This document shows, in pieces, positions 8,667 to 17,623 of a stretch of DNA of 64,000 nt (positions within the stretch are counted from its first letter, which is position 1; every line of letters begins with the position of its first letter). The position numbers were made by a program, and so were the translations under genes. The notes beneath the pieces were generated by a model. That model was given only the letters and a program-made list of their open reading frames with translations, ran no database searches and was not told the DNA's origin. Source of the DNA: Nitrososphaeraceae archaeon (GTDB lineage Archaea > Thermoproteota > Nitrososphaeria > Nitrososphaerales > Nitrososphaeraceae); NCBI GenBank assembly GCA_009377575.1, contig WHTU01000006.1, forward strand, positions 35,185 through 99,184, given 5' to 3'.

Positions 8667-9022
8667 GCCATCACCTAGAATAAAAGAGGCGCGACTGAGT
8701 ATTATGGTATTGTTTTATTTAGATTAATGCAAATGTTTTCTTCTACTGATTCTAATTAACAAAGGTTTGATATCAAGTTACTGGTATAAACGCTTTGCCA
8801 TTGATGTCTTAAATCTTGCAAGCTGCACAAGGAAGCTTTGCGGGTGCACCAGTTCGCGAGTTAATCAAGTTGCTGAGCAACATAGTATTCACTCACGTGC
8901 GATCTCGAAGATTCACTGCTTGGCGATATCCAGGTACAACTTGACATCTCTTCCTATTTCCATTTCACTGTGATTATTTGAATTTGCTTTAGTTTTATTA
9001 ACTAAGTCAATGTATTACAATT
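8667..9022. other. Intergenic region, possible degraded coding remnant on minus strand
   Basis: About 355 bases between two divergent genes. On the minus strand two short protein-like stretches in different frames occur: 8913-8963 (16 codons, MEIGRDVKLYLDIAKQ) and 8809-8883 (24 codons, including a CAAC motif). They could be pieces of a decayed small gene or chance. No RNA gene was recognised. Confidence 0.3.
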
Positions 9023-9532
9023 ATGGGCGGGAAGCTAAATGACATTCGAGAGACTTCTTCGAATGCGATACAGATAATTCGAGATCTCAAAAATCCCGAA
9101 GTGCATGAATCTCTGAATAGAGTGAAGGATATCGCAGCCACCGTAAAGGAGATAGTCGAATCCTTCAAGGATCCTTCCATGGTCAAAAACATTGAGAATT
9201 TCAGACTTACATTAGAGTCGATTGAAAAGATTTCTACAAAAATAGATAGCTTACGTTCTGACACTCAGAACTCAGGCATAATGGATGAAATCTCTAGTAC
9301 TATAAAGGCCTGTAGGCTTGCGTTAGATACTCTTAATAACGAAGGGAGTACCAAGGATTTGGTCACTGAATCGAAAAATTTGATTTCAGAAATTAGTTCG
9401 ATGGTTCTAGAGATAAAGCATCTTTTGCGTACCATTGGTGGAAATACAGACGGAAATTCGAATATTGCGGGAATAGTAGACAATGTTAAAGATATTCGCA
9501 ATTATGCAAAATCCGTTCGTGAGGATTTATAG
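9023..9532 (+). CDS. Hypothetical coiled-coil protein
   Basis: A 169-residue protein made of amphipathic helices with regular I/L/V heptads throughout, for example IETVKEI-like repeats around residues 35-50 and 60-80, and SEISSMVLEIKHLLRTI near 125-140. A short Gly/Asn-rich break (GGNTDGNSN) separates the last helix. There is no signal peptide or membrane segment. The pattern resembles archaeal proteins built like apolipoprotein or methyl-accepting-type coiled coils, but this is only a structural statement. Function unknown. Confidence 0.65.
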   Translation: MGGKLNDIRETSSNAIQIIRDLKNPEVHESLNRVKDIAATVKEIVESFKDPSMVKNIENFRLTLESIEKISTKIDSLRSDTQNSGIMDEISSTIKACRLALDTLNNEGSTKDLVTESKNLISEISSMVLEIKHLLRTIGGNTDGNSNIAGIVDNVKDIRNYAKSVREDL

Positions 9533-9616
9533 AAGAATATTGAATGAAGTTTCTCGAATGTAAGGCAATTACTAGTATTGCTGCAGATTAAATTTGGAGA
9601 GAAATAGCTTCAATCC

Positions 9617-9979
9617 CTATGTCTCACGGAAGGCGATAAGAGTTCGATTTATAATAGACTCGAGGCCGACGTACCTCATTAGAATCATGGAAATCTCTTG
9701 CAGGGGATCACTTCCTTTAAACCCTTCATCAAACTTGAGTTCAATTTCACCTTTGCTTGATTTTAGATACACCGTTATCAGCGAATAAAATCCCTTACCC
9801 TTGTCAAATCTCTCCCTGTAAAGTCTGAGTTCAACTCTTTCGATGGACACATTGTCTACTGATAATGAACCTCCATCTAATAACACCACCTTGCCTAATG
9901 GTGCATTCGATATTCTGAACCTTTCAACATCGGTCTTGATGTCCAGACTAATCACTGGTACTCCAAGAACCTTATCCAT
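9617..9979 (-). CDS. Hypothetical protein encoded with the PurF-like gene
   Basis: About 120 residues, rich in beta strands: VPVISLDIKTDVERFRI, GKVVLLDGGSLSVDNVSI, VELRLYRERFD and SLITVYLKS, followed by a C-terminal helix. No known motif. The ATG at 9979 is chosen; a TTG at 9991 is also possible. Either start lies inside the end of the PurF-like gene (which stops at 9952), so the two overlap by about 30-40 bp and are surely co-transcribed. Translational coupling hints that the products work together. Not recognised as a named family. Confidence 0.65.
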   Translation of the reverse strand: MDKVLGVPVISLDIKTDVERFRISNAPLGKVVLLDGGSLSVDNVSIERVELRLYRERFDKGKGFYSLITVYLKSSKGEIELKFDEGFKGSDPLQEISMILMRYVGLESIINRTLIAFRET

Positions 9980-11325
9980 TCTGGAAACCAAAGGTTCCCT
10001 TCCGCTATGCCTATCCCCCTGGCTAATGAAGTGGGAGAATTGTAATAGACCTGATTTGCACCTATTTCATGGCTTATCATGATATTGATTTCATCGATTG
10101 ATGATACTTTTCCAACATATTTGTTTGCGACAAGATCCCGGCTTTGTGTGTAGAGTCCAACCTGTCTACCATCAATAGTTGGTGGATAGCTAACAACGGC
10201 GATGATCTCCCTTGCTCCCGATTTCCGCAGGTAATGGATTGTTTCTTTGACGGTACCCCCAGTCTGAATGGTACCCTGGATTGTTCCAATACTCTTATTG
10301 GAGACCAAATTCTCCACAACGAATTTCAATGATTTACTTGTAGTGAGTAGCTTGTACTTGCTTACCTCCTCTGAAAAGTCGATCATGTGATCCGAATCAT
10401 CATATCGATCCTTTATGACACCCTCACCTATTTCAAACATTTTATGATTTTTTTGATATTCCAAACTAAACCCCAAGCCCATCGGTCTTGTGTAGTCGGG
10501 TTCAGCAAATGCAGATTCGATCTGGAACCTCCCAGAAAGAAATTTCGACTGCTCTCTGCCAATATTTTTCCTTATTTCATAAATACTCTTGCCGTTTACG
10601 ATCGACGCCACATTTGATTCCCTAATAAACTCGAAAGGATCTACTACCATATTTGGTGATTGTTGCGTTGACAATGTGATGGGCCCAGATCTTCTGTCCA
10701 GCTTCAATAGTTCCCCAGGAGCTACGTCTCTAAATGTGAGATCGACCAACGAAATCCGCAAGGAATTTTCTGACGCAATCACATGTAGGGTATCATCTTT
10801 GTTACTTCCTAATACAAGAGGCTTAAAGCCCGTGCTATTTCTATATGCGTAAATGTTACCATCTATCCTTACAAGCATATTTCCTCTCAAATGGCGATCC
10901 AAAAAGTCGGTAGCCTTCATAGGATCACGATTTCTGGTCAGAAGTATCTTGAAAATGCAATAGATTTGATATAACGGGTCACTATCTCTTGCCCCACCTA
11001 TCATAGGGTGTAGATATAGTTTCTCGGTATCCACTAAGAATCCATCCAAGGCAATTTGACTGTATCTAAATCCACTTGATTCTGGCCTCCGCTTAGAGAG
11101 AAATCCAATTCCATCAAATCCGGTGAGTTTACCATCGCTTACAATTTTGACAATCCTTTCTTCGTAAGGCAAAGGGCCATCACCTTCAACACTGTTTTTG
11201 CCGACCATTATCTTCCAGTAAGCCTTGCCTCGGTGCTGGAGCATTCGCATACAGTGGGCCAGAATGTAGGCAACATTTCTTGCTCTTTTAATTTCAGCGT
11301 CTGAAACTGCGACAATTCCGGCCAA
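9952..11325 (-). CDS. PurF-like protein with eroded catalytic sites
   Basis: A 457-residue protein that follows the amidophosphoribosyltransferase layout: N-terminal class II glutamine amidotransferase domain (residues 1-230, with LQHRG near 29-33 and DVAPGELLKLD) and a phosphoribosyltransferase-type C-terminal domain (VDPFEFI, GKSIYEIRKNIG, GEGVIKDRY). The nucleophile Cys that must follow the initiator Met is Ala (MAGIV instead of MCGIV), and the PRPP loop VDDSIVRGTT of true PurF is replaced by GTIQGTIQTGGTV. Neither half looks catalytic. It is probably a paralog with a regulatory or binding role. Start is TTG at 11325; no upstream in-frame Cys is available. Confidence 0.75.
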   Translation of the reverse strand: MAGIVAVSDAEIKRARNVAYILAHCMRMLQHRGKAYWKIMVGKNSVEGDGPLPYEERIVKIVSDGKLTGFDGIGFLSKRRPESSGFRYSQIALDGFLVDTEKLYLHPMIGGARDSDPLYQIYCIFKILLTRNRDPMKATDFLDRHLRGNMLVRIDGNIYAYRNSTGFKPLVLGSNKDDTLHVIASENSLRISLVDLTFRDVAPGELLKLDRRSGPITLSTQQSPNMVVDPFEFIRESNVASIVNGKSIYEIRKNIGREQSKFLSGRFQIESAFAEPDYTRPMGLGFSLEYQKNHKMFEIGEGVIKDRYDDSDHMIDFSEEVSKYKLLTTSKSLKFVVENLVSNKSIGTIQGTIQTGGTVKETIHYLRKSGAREIIAVVSYPPTIDGRQVGLYTQSRDLVANKYVGKVSSIDEINIMISHEIGANQVYYNSPTSLARGIGIAEGNLWFPEWIRFLEYQ

Positions 11326-11478
11326 ACCAGATTCTCTCCTAAAATGCTACATAAAATCTTAGTAGGTATTTAAGGTTAGTGCCAAAGCTACATCCGTTAG
11401 CTCAAGGCTTAGGTTGTTTGGTTTCCCTATTACACGAAGTATGTCTATATATAATAATACTTTAACATCAGGACATAA

Positions 11479-12681
11479 TTGTTAATCGGGATTATAGGAA
11501 AATCAAACGTAGGCAAGTCAACGTTCTTTAATGCTGCTACAAGCCTAGGAGTTCAAACTGCTAACTTTCCATTTACAACAATAGAACCGAATATTGGTAT
11601 AGGACATATAAGGACACCCTGCGTATGCACAGAGTTCCACGTAAAGGATAATCCCTTACATTCGATATGTATAGACGGTAACAGATATATCCCTATCAGA
11701 ATTCTGGATGTAGCAGGGCTCGTCCCAGGTGCTCACAGTGGTAGGGGGCTAGGAAACCAATTTCTGGATAGCGCAAGAGAGGCAGATGCTCTAGTGCATG
11801 TTGTGGATGTTGCTGGAAGTACTGATTTAGAAGGCCGCGCAGTTAACCCAGGGACTGGCGATCCAATACAGGATGCAGATTTCGTTTTAGAAGAATTCGA
11901 TCTATGGTTGGTTACAAATTTGAAAAAGAATTTAGAAAAGGCTTCACGAGACTTGCAGGGTACCCCAGAAAAGATATCAAAGGTGTTATCGAGACAGCTT
12001 TCTGGATTGTCAATAAAAGAAAGTCAGATAATTACTTCATTAATCGAAGCCGGACTTGATGGAAAGAAGTTATCTTCCTGGTCTGCTTCTGATTTGTTGA
12101 TGTTCTGTCGAACATTAAGGAAAATGGCAAAACCGATGATAGTTGCTGCTAACAAGGCAGATTTCGGGCCTGCTGAATCGAACTTACAAAAACTTAAGAG
12201 TCTTGACACTGAAGTAATCCCCTGCATCTCCGAGGCAGAAGTAATGCTAAAACTTGGATCAAAAAATGGGCTGCTAAGGTATCGTCCTGGAGACAGTTCG
12301 TTTGATATTAATCCAAAAGTATTACTTCGGGAGGAACAAAAGAAAGCATTGGAGAAGGTTCAGGCTGTGCTCACTAAATATGGTTCAACAGGTGTTCAGC
12401 AGATTTTAAATAGGGTATGCTTCGGATTGCTGGGGATGATCGTTGTCTATCCTGTTGAAGACGAAAACAGATTAATTGATAAAAAGGGAAATGTCCTTCC
12501 TGATGCTTATCTGTTACCAAAAGACTCTACTGCGAAAGATCTCGCCGAAAGAGTGCATGAACAATTAGGTAAAGGTTTCCTTTACGCTGTTGACGCGAGA
12601 TCTAAACAGAGAGTGGGAGCAGAGTACAAGTTGAAGGACAGAGACGTAATCAAAATAGTCTCGACGACAAGTAGAAGATAG
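11479..12681 (+). CDS. YchF/Obg-type GTPase with TGS domain
   Basis: A 400-residue P-loop protein. G1 is GKSNVGKSTFFNA (residues 7-19), G2 region FPFTTIEPN, G3 DVAGLVPGAHSGRGLGNQFL, and G4 AANKAD near residue 225. An Ala-rich helical insertion follows G3, and a C-terminal TGS domain (DAYLLPKDSTAKDLAERVHE, DRDVIKIVS) ends the protein. This is the archaeal YchF/Obg-HflX family, ribosome-associated NTPases. The archaeal members usually run about 390-400 residues. Start is TTG at 11479. It lies 15 bp before kae1 and is likely co-transcribed. Confidence 0.9.
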   Translation: MLIGIIGKSNVGKSTFFNAATSLGVQTANFPFTTIEPNIGIGHIRTPCVCTEFHVKDNPLHSICIDGNRYIPIRILDVAGLVPGAHSGRGLGNQFLDSAREADALVHVVDVAGSTDLEGRAVNPGTGDPIQDADFVLEEFDLWLVTNLKKNLEKASRDLQGTPEKISKVLSRQLSGLSIKESQIITSLIEAGLDGKKLSSWSASDLLMFCRTLRKMAKPMIVAANKADFGPAESNLQKLKSLDTEVIPCISEAEVMLKLGSKNGLLRYRPGDSSFDINPKVLLREEQKKALEKVQAVLTKYGSTGVQQILNRVCFGLLGMIVVYPVEDENRLIDKKGNVLPDAYLLPKDSTAKDLAERVHEQLGKGFLYAVDARSKQRVGAEYKLKDRDVIKIVSTTSRR

Positions 12682-12696
12682 GAGTTAAAGACGCCC

Positions 12697-13707
12697 TTGT
12701 TGGCTTTAGGGATAGAAAGTACAGCTCACACTTTCGGGTGTGCCGTTGCAGAGATGAAAGAAAAGAGGAATGGAACCTTTACGATTTTGTCAGATGTAAG
12801 GTCATCTTATAAGCCTCCTGAAGGCTCTGGGATACACCCAAGAGATGCGTCCAGACATCACGCGAGTGTATGCCACAGGATGTTGAAACAAGCAATAACG
12901 CTTTCATCCCTAAAGATGGAAAGTATAGATATCATAGGTTATTCAGCAGGTCCTGGACTGGGACCATGTTTAAGGATAGGAGCTGTTTTAGCTCGCCTCC
13001 TGTCCACTTACTATAGAAAACCATTAGTACCTGTCAATCATGCCCTAGCGCACATTGAACTAGGTGCTCAATTGACCGGTGCAAGAAATCCTTTGGTGAT
13101 ACTTGTTTCAGGCGGGCACACGATGATTCTCTTGTATTTAAACAAGAGATGGCGGATATTCGGAGAAACCTTGGACATTACCATAGGTCAGCTATTTGAC
13201 CAATTTGGCAGGTCGTTAGGATTTTCATCTCCGTGTGGGTCGACAATTGAAAAATTAGCAAATGAATCTAAAAGAGAGTATTCGTGGATACCCTACACGA
13301 TCAAAGGAAATGATGTTTCATTCAGTGGTTTGCTTACATCCGCATTAAAACGTCCTAAGGGTGAAAAATCTGATATCGGCAATACGTGTTACTCTTTGCA
13401 AGAAACCGCTTTTGCAATATTGGCTGAAGCTACAGAGAGAGCTATTGCATTCACGAACAAAGAAGAGGTAGTGGTGGTGGGAGGAGTAGCTGCTAACAGA
13501 CGTCTGGCAGATATGTTAAGTCATGTTTGCTCAAGACACGGGAGCAAGCTACATATCTGTCCAACCCGCTATGCGGGAGACAACGGCGTCCAAATTGCAT
13601 TAACAAGTCTTATTGATCATTCACATTCGAAAGTAAGTATTGCCCCGGAAAATGGGTTTATTGATCAATCTTGGAGGCTAGACTCTGTGAATGTATCTTG
13701 GAGATAG
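12697..13707 (+). CDS. kae1: tRNA N6-threonylcarbamoyladenosine synthase subunit Kae1
   Basis: A 336-residue protein of the Kae1/TsaD/Qri7 family. It begins LALGIESTAHTFGCAV, has the metal-binding HALAHIELG (two His) near residue 110, GGHTMIL, and DVSFSGLLTS and GGVAANRRL in the C-terminal half. It is the catalytic subunit that puts the threonylcarbamoyl group on A37 of ANN-decoding tRNAs within the KEOPS complex. Start is one of two tandem TTG codons at 12697. AGGAG is present at 12680-12684. Its KEOPS partner Bud32 is encoded 350 bp further on, separated by an antisense gene rather than fused. Confidence 0.95.
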   Translation: MLALGIESTAHTFGCAVAEMKEKRNGTFTILSDVRSSYKPPEGSGIHPRDASRHHASVCHRMLKQAITLSSLKMESIDIIGYSAGPGLGPCLRIGAVLARLLSTYYRKPLVPVNHALAHIELGAQLTGARNPLVILVSGGHTMILLYLNKRWRIFGETLDITIGQLFDQFGRSLGFSSPCGSTIEKLANESKREYSWIPYTIKGNDVSFSGLLTSALKRPKGEKSDIGNTCYSLQETAFAILAEATERAIAFTNKEEVVVVGGVAANRRLADMLSHVCSRHGSKLHICPTRYAGDNGVQIALTSLIDHSHSKVSIAPENGFIDQSWRLDSVNVSWR

Positions 13708-13718
13708 CCAATACCAAT

Positions 13719-14048
13719 TCAAGTAGGTTTGGATTTGTTAACTTGGGTCATTATTTCCTTAGCCCAATGGCCGGTATTTAAGACGCCGAACTTGTAAGAC
13801 CGATCACTTAATTCCACTACGACCTTTGCTATTATAAAGCCCTCAGACTTTGATGCTGAAATCTTCTCCAGTGGAATGTCAAGCAGTACTTCCTCTGTCT
13901 TCTTGCTTAAGGTCGTCATTCTGCCTTCTGTCTTTTCGAAAATGAGCCGTTGATTGGTCAACGTCAATATTCCATTCTTCAATTTGTCCTCTGCACAGTC
14001 TTCCTGTATGATCAGCCTCTCTCCTGGTCTAGGTTCAGCCTCACTCAC
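13719..14048 (-). CDS. Hypothetical protein with a PH/GRAM-like beta fold
   Basis: A 109-residue protein with a strand pattern typical of small PH/GRAM-like domains: GILTLTNQRLIFEKTEG near residues 26-42, EVLLDIPLEKI, AKVVVELSDRSYKFGV and a C-terminal helix HWAKEIMTQVNK. Such domains bind lipids or proteins in bacteria and archaea. It sits between kae1 and bud32 on the opposite strand and its start (ATG 14048) is only 6 bp from that of bud32. The family call is by pattern, not a clear signature. Confidence 0.6.
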   Translation of the reverse strand: MSEAEPRPGERLIIQEDCAEDKLKNGILTLTNQRLIFEKTEGRMTTLSKKTEEVLLDIPLEKISASKSEGFIIAKVVVELSDRSYKFGVLNTGHWAKEIMTQVNKSKPT

Positions 14049-14054
14049 ACTTTT

Positions 14055-14735
14055 ATGATGTTGCTCCGATCTATATTACCATTGTCGAATAGGCTTCCAG
14101 TCTTAATCAAGAAAGGATCTGAGGCAGATCTTTTCCTAATTGATTGGTATGACAAGCAAGCAATATCAAAACTGAGAACAAAGAGAACTTATCGCCATCC
14201 TGTCCTAGACAGGGAGCTAAGATATAGAAGAACAATTCATGAGGCAGAGATGGTCTCGAAGGCAAAAGAGGCTGGGATAAGGTCTCCATACCTATATTTC
14301 TTGGATACAGAGCGCAACGAAATAATCATGGAGTACATCGAAGGTGTAAATTTGAAGACTGTCCTTTCAGCTGACCTAGCATTAGAATTAGGAGAATGTA
14401 TAGCAAAACTTCATTTCAAAAACATAATACACGGAGATGTAACTACTTCTAATTTTATTCTGGAAAGACTCTCACGTCAAAATAATACGAGACTCGCCAT
14501 AATAGATTTTGGTCTTTCTTTTTACTCTCAAAGATTAGAAGACATGGCGTCGGATGTACGTATGCTCAAGGAGGTTCTAAACAGCGTGCACCATGAACTT
14601 TTCGATCAAGCCTTCTCCAATTTCGTTAAGGCGTATTCGTCATTCAGTCCCTATGAGAGAGGGAAAAAGGTCTTGCGGAAGGTCAACGAGATAGAACGCA
14701 GGGGAAGATATTCACGTATTGCTGATTCTTATTAG
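14055..14735 (+). CDS. bud32: KEOPS complex kinase/ATPase Bud32
   Basis: About 226 residues from the ATG at 14055 (a second ATG follows at 14058). The longer frame starting at 13950 runs antisense to the PH/GRAM-like gene and is not believable as coding. Motifs: IKKGSEADLFLIDW (glycine-poor nucleotide loop), KLRTKRTYRHPVLD with the typical Bud32 Arg-rich activation region, MEYIEGVNLK, IIHGDVTTSNFIL (catalytic loop, Asp present) and IIDFGLSFYS (DFG). Bud32 drives the KEOPS complex with ATP and supports t6A formation with Kae1. Confidence 0.92.
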   Translation: MMLLRSILPLSNRLPVLIKKGSEADLFLIDWYDKQAISKLRTKRTYRHPVLDRELRYRRTIHEAEMVSKAKEAGIRSPYLYFLDTERNEIIMEYIEGVNLKTVLSADLALELGECIAKLHFKNIIHGDVTTSNFILERLSRQNNTRLAIIDFGLSFYSQRLEDMASDVRMLKEVLNSVHHELFDQAFSNFVKAYSSFSPYERGKKVLRKVNEIERRGRYSRIADSY

Positions 14736-14813
14736 TGCCTTCTTAACATAGCATATGAATGCTGGCATTGGAATAATAATGACCATTAATTGATTCGTAT
14801 ATAGAATTTCAAT

Positions 14814-15404
14814 ATGGTGCAGTTGAAAAATAAGGATCTCTATTTTGTAAGTTCGAATCCCAACAAGTTTCGAGAGATTGAGCCTATACTGCGACAATAT
14901 GGAATAGTTTCTCAACTTATCAAGATGTCAATCCAGGAAATTCAATCCGAATCTGTACATCGAATAGCAGAGGACAAATCCACTTACGCATTTAAACATC
15001 TCCTAAGGCCAGTCGTTATTGAAGATGATGGATTCTACATAAGTTCATTAAATGGTTTCCCAGGACAATATTCCTCATTCGTTTACAAAACCCTGGGAAA
15101 TCAAGGAATATTGAAATTAATGCTTAATAAAGTAAATCGAAGAGCATATTTCCTTTCAGTGATTGCATATAACGATGGTCATACCCTTAAGATGTTTTCA
15201 GGCAAGACGCAAGGGATGTTAAGCAAAGCAGCTGCTGAGGGTGGCTGGGGCTTTGATCCCATTTTTCTTCCTAAAAACACCAATAAGACTTACGCGGAGC
15301 TGGGCCGATTAAATAGAAAGTCATTCTACTCTCATCGTCGCAAGTCTATAGAGAAATTTTCAAAATGGTACATAACGAAACGCCTTCAGTCTGGAAATCG
15401 TTGA
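14814..15404 (+). CDS. XTP/dITP pyrophosphatase (HAM1/RdgB family)
   Basis: A 196-residue protein that starts LYFVSSNPNKFREIEPIL, the nucleotide-binding S/T-x-N-x-x-K motif of the Ham1 family (residues 9-26). It also has VVIEDDGFYISSLNGFPGQYSSF (the conserved ED pair) and GGWGFDPIFLPK. The enzyme hydrolyses non-canonical purine nucleoside triphosphates (ITP, XTP, dITP) to monophosphates and keeps them out of DNA and RNA. Length is typical. It follows bud32 after about 80 bp on the same strand, as in many archaea. Confidence 0.93.
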   Translation: MVQLKNKDLYFVSSNPNKFREIEPILRQYGIVSQLIKMSIQEIQSESVHRIAEDKSTYAFKHLLRPVVIEDDGFYISSLNGFPGQYSSFVYKTLGNQGILKLMLNKVNRRAYFLSVIAYNDGHTLKMFSGKTQGMLSKAAAEGGWGFDPIFLPKNTNKTYAELGRLNRKSFYSHRRKSIEKFSKWYITKRLQSGNR

Positions 15405-15497
15405 TTAAGGGAAAGCCTGATGGCCACCTGAGATCTTGAATATGAACCACTTTATGGGTGGTTTCCTAGTAATGCCAGAAGTATTGCCCAAATAGGA

Positions 15498-17438
15498 CTA
15501 GTTATCATCGTCGTCATCATTGTCACTGTTGTCGTTATTTTGAGAGTCATTCGATTCATTGTCCTCAAGATCTTCGGGAATATCATTTATGATAATGTTC
15601 ACCTCGTCAGACGAGACTTTTCCACTATCGGTTGACGCAATAAACTTGAAAGTTAATTTGGAATCCTTATTTACCTCTGGCGCATGGAAGATTATTTGTT
15701 GTGAATTCTGTTGTCCTAAGGCTACTTTCACATCTCCACCGACCTGTCTCCATTCGTATGACAGCCCTTGGTTAGTATTTGTAGAGGTAGAATCACCTTT
15801 GAGAATAACCTCCATACCTTCGTTTACAATCTGATCAACTCCGGCCATGGCATCCATTGAAGTGCCATTCACAGATCCGTTCTCGGACGAGCTGGTAGCA
15901 TCTGTTTTTTGCGGTTGGTTCTTAAACTGCGTAGAAATGGCGTCAAGTGTTCTAGGGGACACTAAGACATTAGAATTAGATTGGTCAGGTATTTTTATAT
16001 TCGTAGGGAGACTTCCAACAGGCGGTTCCGAAACTGTCTGATTCTGTGAATTTGGTGGAGAATTAGCTTTTGATTCGGTGTTGACGACGTCACTGACCAA
16101 GACATGAACCATTCCATTATTACTCTTACCGTGCGTGTCTGAAACCGAAATTTCAAATTCAAGCGAGGTATCTTCAGACACAGTAGGGGCCTTAAACTTC
16201 AGAATCGGCATATTGAGACCCTCAAGGAACTCAATTGGATGACTCGTCAGTTGTCTCCAAACATTTGATGCGATTGGCCCGTCGTGGGAATAACTTTGAG
16301 TTGCGTTGAGTATCACTAACGAACCTTCTTCAACCTCACTGTTATTATTTTCAACTTTAATTACAGGAGACAAATCTTGGACTGGAGTATCAAGGACAGA
16401 TTTATCTCTACTTCCATCAAATGTAACCCTAGGAGACGGAGTAGGAAATATGAGAGGAATATCGTCGTCCCCTTCACTCCTGGATTCTTGCTGTTGGACA
16501 ATTTCCCCTGAAGGAGGATCGGGTAGTCCGTTAGACTGATTATCGACGGGCGCAAGCGAGCCAGATAAAGATAGGTTCTCGTGAGGTGGGATTATTACGG
16601 AGCTTGAAGTTACGTTGTCCAAAGCAGAACTTGAGTTGGTTGCATTAGGTATTATTACGGAATCATCAACGGGAGAAGGATCAGACGAGGAGGACGCTTG
16701 GCTCTCATGGGGAGGGATTATCACCGGTCCTGACGTTAAACTCCTAACGACTTCATCCTTCTTTACTACCTCAGGTTGATTGTCAAGATCTGATGAGATC
16801 AATTTGCTTCCAACGATTTCACTGATGTTGGTCGGAGAGATATCTTCCCTTGTAGAAGGTGAATTCAATACTTTAGTTATCGGAGATGAATTCGTTTCAT
16901 TTTCATTTTCTGATGAGGTCAATTTGCTTCCAACGATTTCACTGATGTTGGTCGGAGAGATATCTTCCCTTGTAGAAGGTGAATTCAATACTTTAGTTAT
17001 CGGAGATGAACTCGTTTCATCTATGCCTGTAAAGTTTACAGAGTGATACTTACTTATTTGATCATTATTGTCGTCTGAACAAAGCAGCCTGGCAGTTAAC
17101 TTGTTTTCACCAACATTCAAATGCAAATTGGAGTTGAATAGCCGTTCCCAAGCTGAGAAATCATCCGTTCCGTTTTGTCCCCTCGAAGAAGCTTTGACAT
17201 AAGGGGTAACCCCATTAAGAAGAAGCGACACATCGCAGTTGTTTGTAGAATTGTCCGTAGAAACTCCTTCAACTGTGAAATTTTGGGTATTTACGGGCAT
17301 CTCTTGTTCCTTGGTGGGAGACAAAATCTTCACCCCATGGGGATTGTAAAGCTGTGAATAGGAATCCCCTGTGCTACAAAAAGCGGCTAAAAGGAATAAG
17401 CTCAAAGTTATAAGTGCGATAGTTTTGCAGTCTTTCAA
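15498..17438 (-). CDS. Secreted surface protein with PKD-like domains
   Basis: A 646-residue protein with a predicted signal segment (TIALITLSLFLLAAF, residues 6-20) starting from TTG 17438. Residues about 25-125 form an N-terminal beta domain. A Ser/Pro/Asn-rich middle follows (about 140-330) that contains a duplicated 40-residue block and a repeated VIIPPHE/VIIPNAT motif. Two PKD-like beta domains come next, near 370-455 and 535-615, each ending with LVSDV or IINDI. The last 20 residues are Asp/Asn only. It is probably exported and anchored outside the cell, maybe cell-wall or adhesion related. Asn-x-Ser/Thr sequons are numerous, so N-glycosylation is likely. Confidence 0.72.
   Translation of the reverse strand: MKDCKTIALITLSLFLLAAFCSTGDSYSQLYNPHGVKILSPTKEQEMPVNTQNFTVEGVSTDNSTNNCDVSLLLNGVTPYVKASSRGQNGTDDFSAWERLFNSNLHLNVGENKLTARLLCSDDNNDQISKYHSVNFTGIDETSSSPITKVLNSPSTREDISPTNISEIVGSKLTSSENENETNSSPITKVLNSPSTREDISPTNISEIVGSKLISSDLDNQPEVVKKDEVVRSLTSGPVIIPPHESQASSSSDPSPVDDSVIIPNATNSSSALDNVTSSSVIIPPHENLSLSGSLAPVDNQSNGLPDPPSGEIVQQQESRSEGDDDIPLIFPTPSPRVTFDGSRDKSVLDTPVQDLSPVIKVENNNSEVEEGSLVILNATQSYSHDGPIASNVWRQLTSHPIEFLEGLNMPILKFKAPTVSEDTSLEFEISVSDTHGKSNNGMVHVLVSDVVNTESKANSPPNSQNQTVSEPPVGSLPTNIKIPDQSNSNVLVSPRTLDAISTQFKNQPQKTDATSSSENGSVNGTSMDAMAGVDQIVNEGMEVILKGDSTSTNTNQGLSYEWRQVGGDVKVALGQQNSQQIIFHAPEVNKDSKLTFKFIASTDSGKVSSDEVNIIINDIPEDLEDNESNDSQNNDNSDNDDDDDN
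16791..17020. repeat. Tandem duplication of 120 bp inside the surface protein gene
   Basis: Two copies of about 110 bp (16791-16900 and 16911-17020) differ at only two positions, with a repeat period of exactly 120 bp, that is 40 codons. The near identity points to a recent duplication. The encoded block contains NSPSTREDISPTNISEIVG in both copies. Copy number could vary between strains without breaking the frame. Confidence 0.9.
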
Positions 17439-17623
17439 TTAGCGGACCTTACTAGCAATTTAGAGGGGCGTATAAAAAAATTAGATGTAATCGGATTTAG
17501 GCAGAGAACAAAAATAACTTGACTATTTCGTGTCGCTGTCCAATTGGTGATGATTATTCTTTATGATCACGCGTGAGTAAAGAGGAGCCATTCTGTTAAT
17601 TTAATCTTGGTTCTCTCGTAATC

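Noticed and set aside
13950..14054. N-terminal extension of Bud32
   Set aside because: It lies antisense to the PH/GRAM-like gene, has no family similarity, and the ATG at 14055 gives the normal start.
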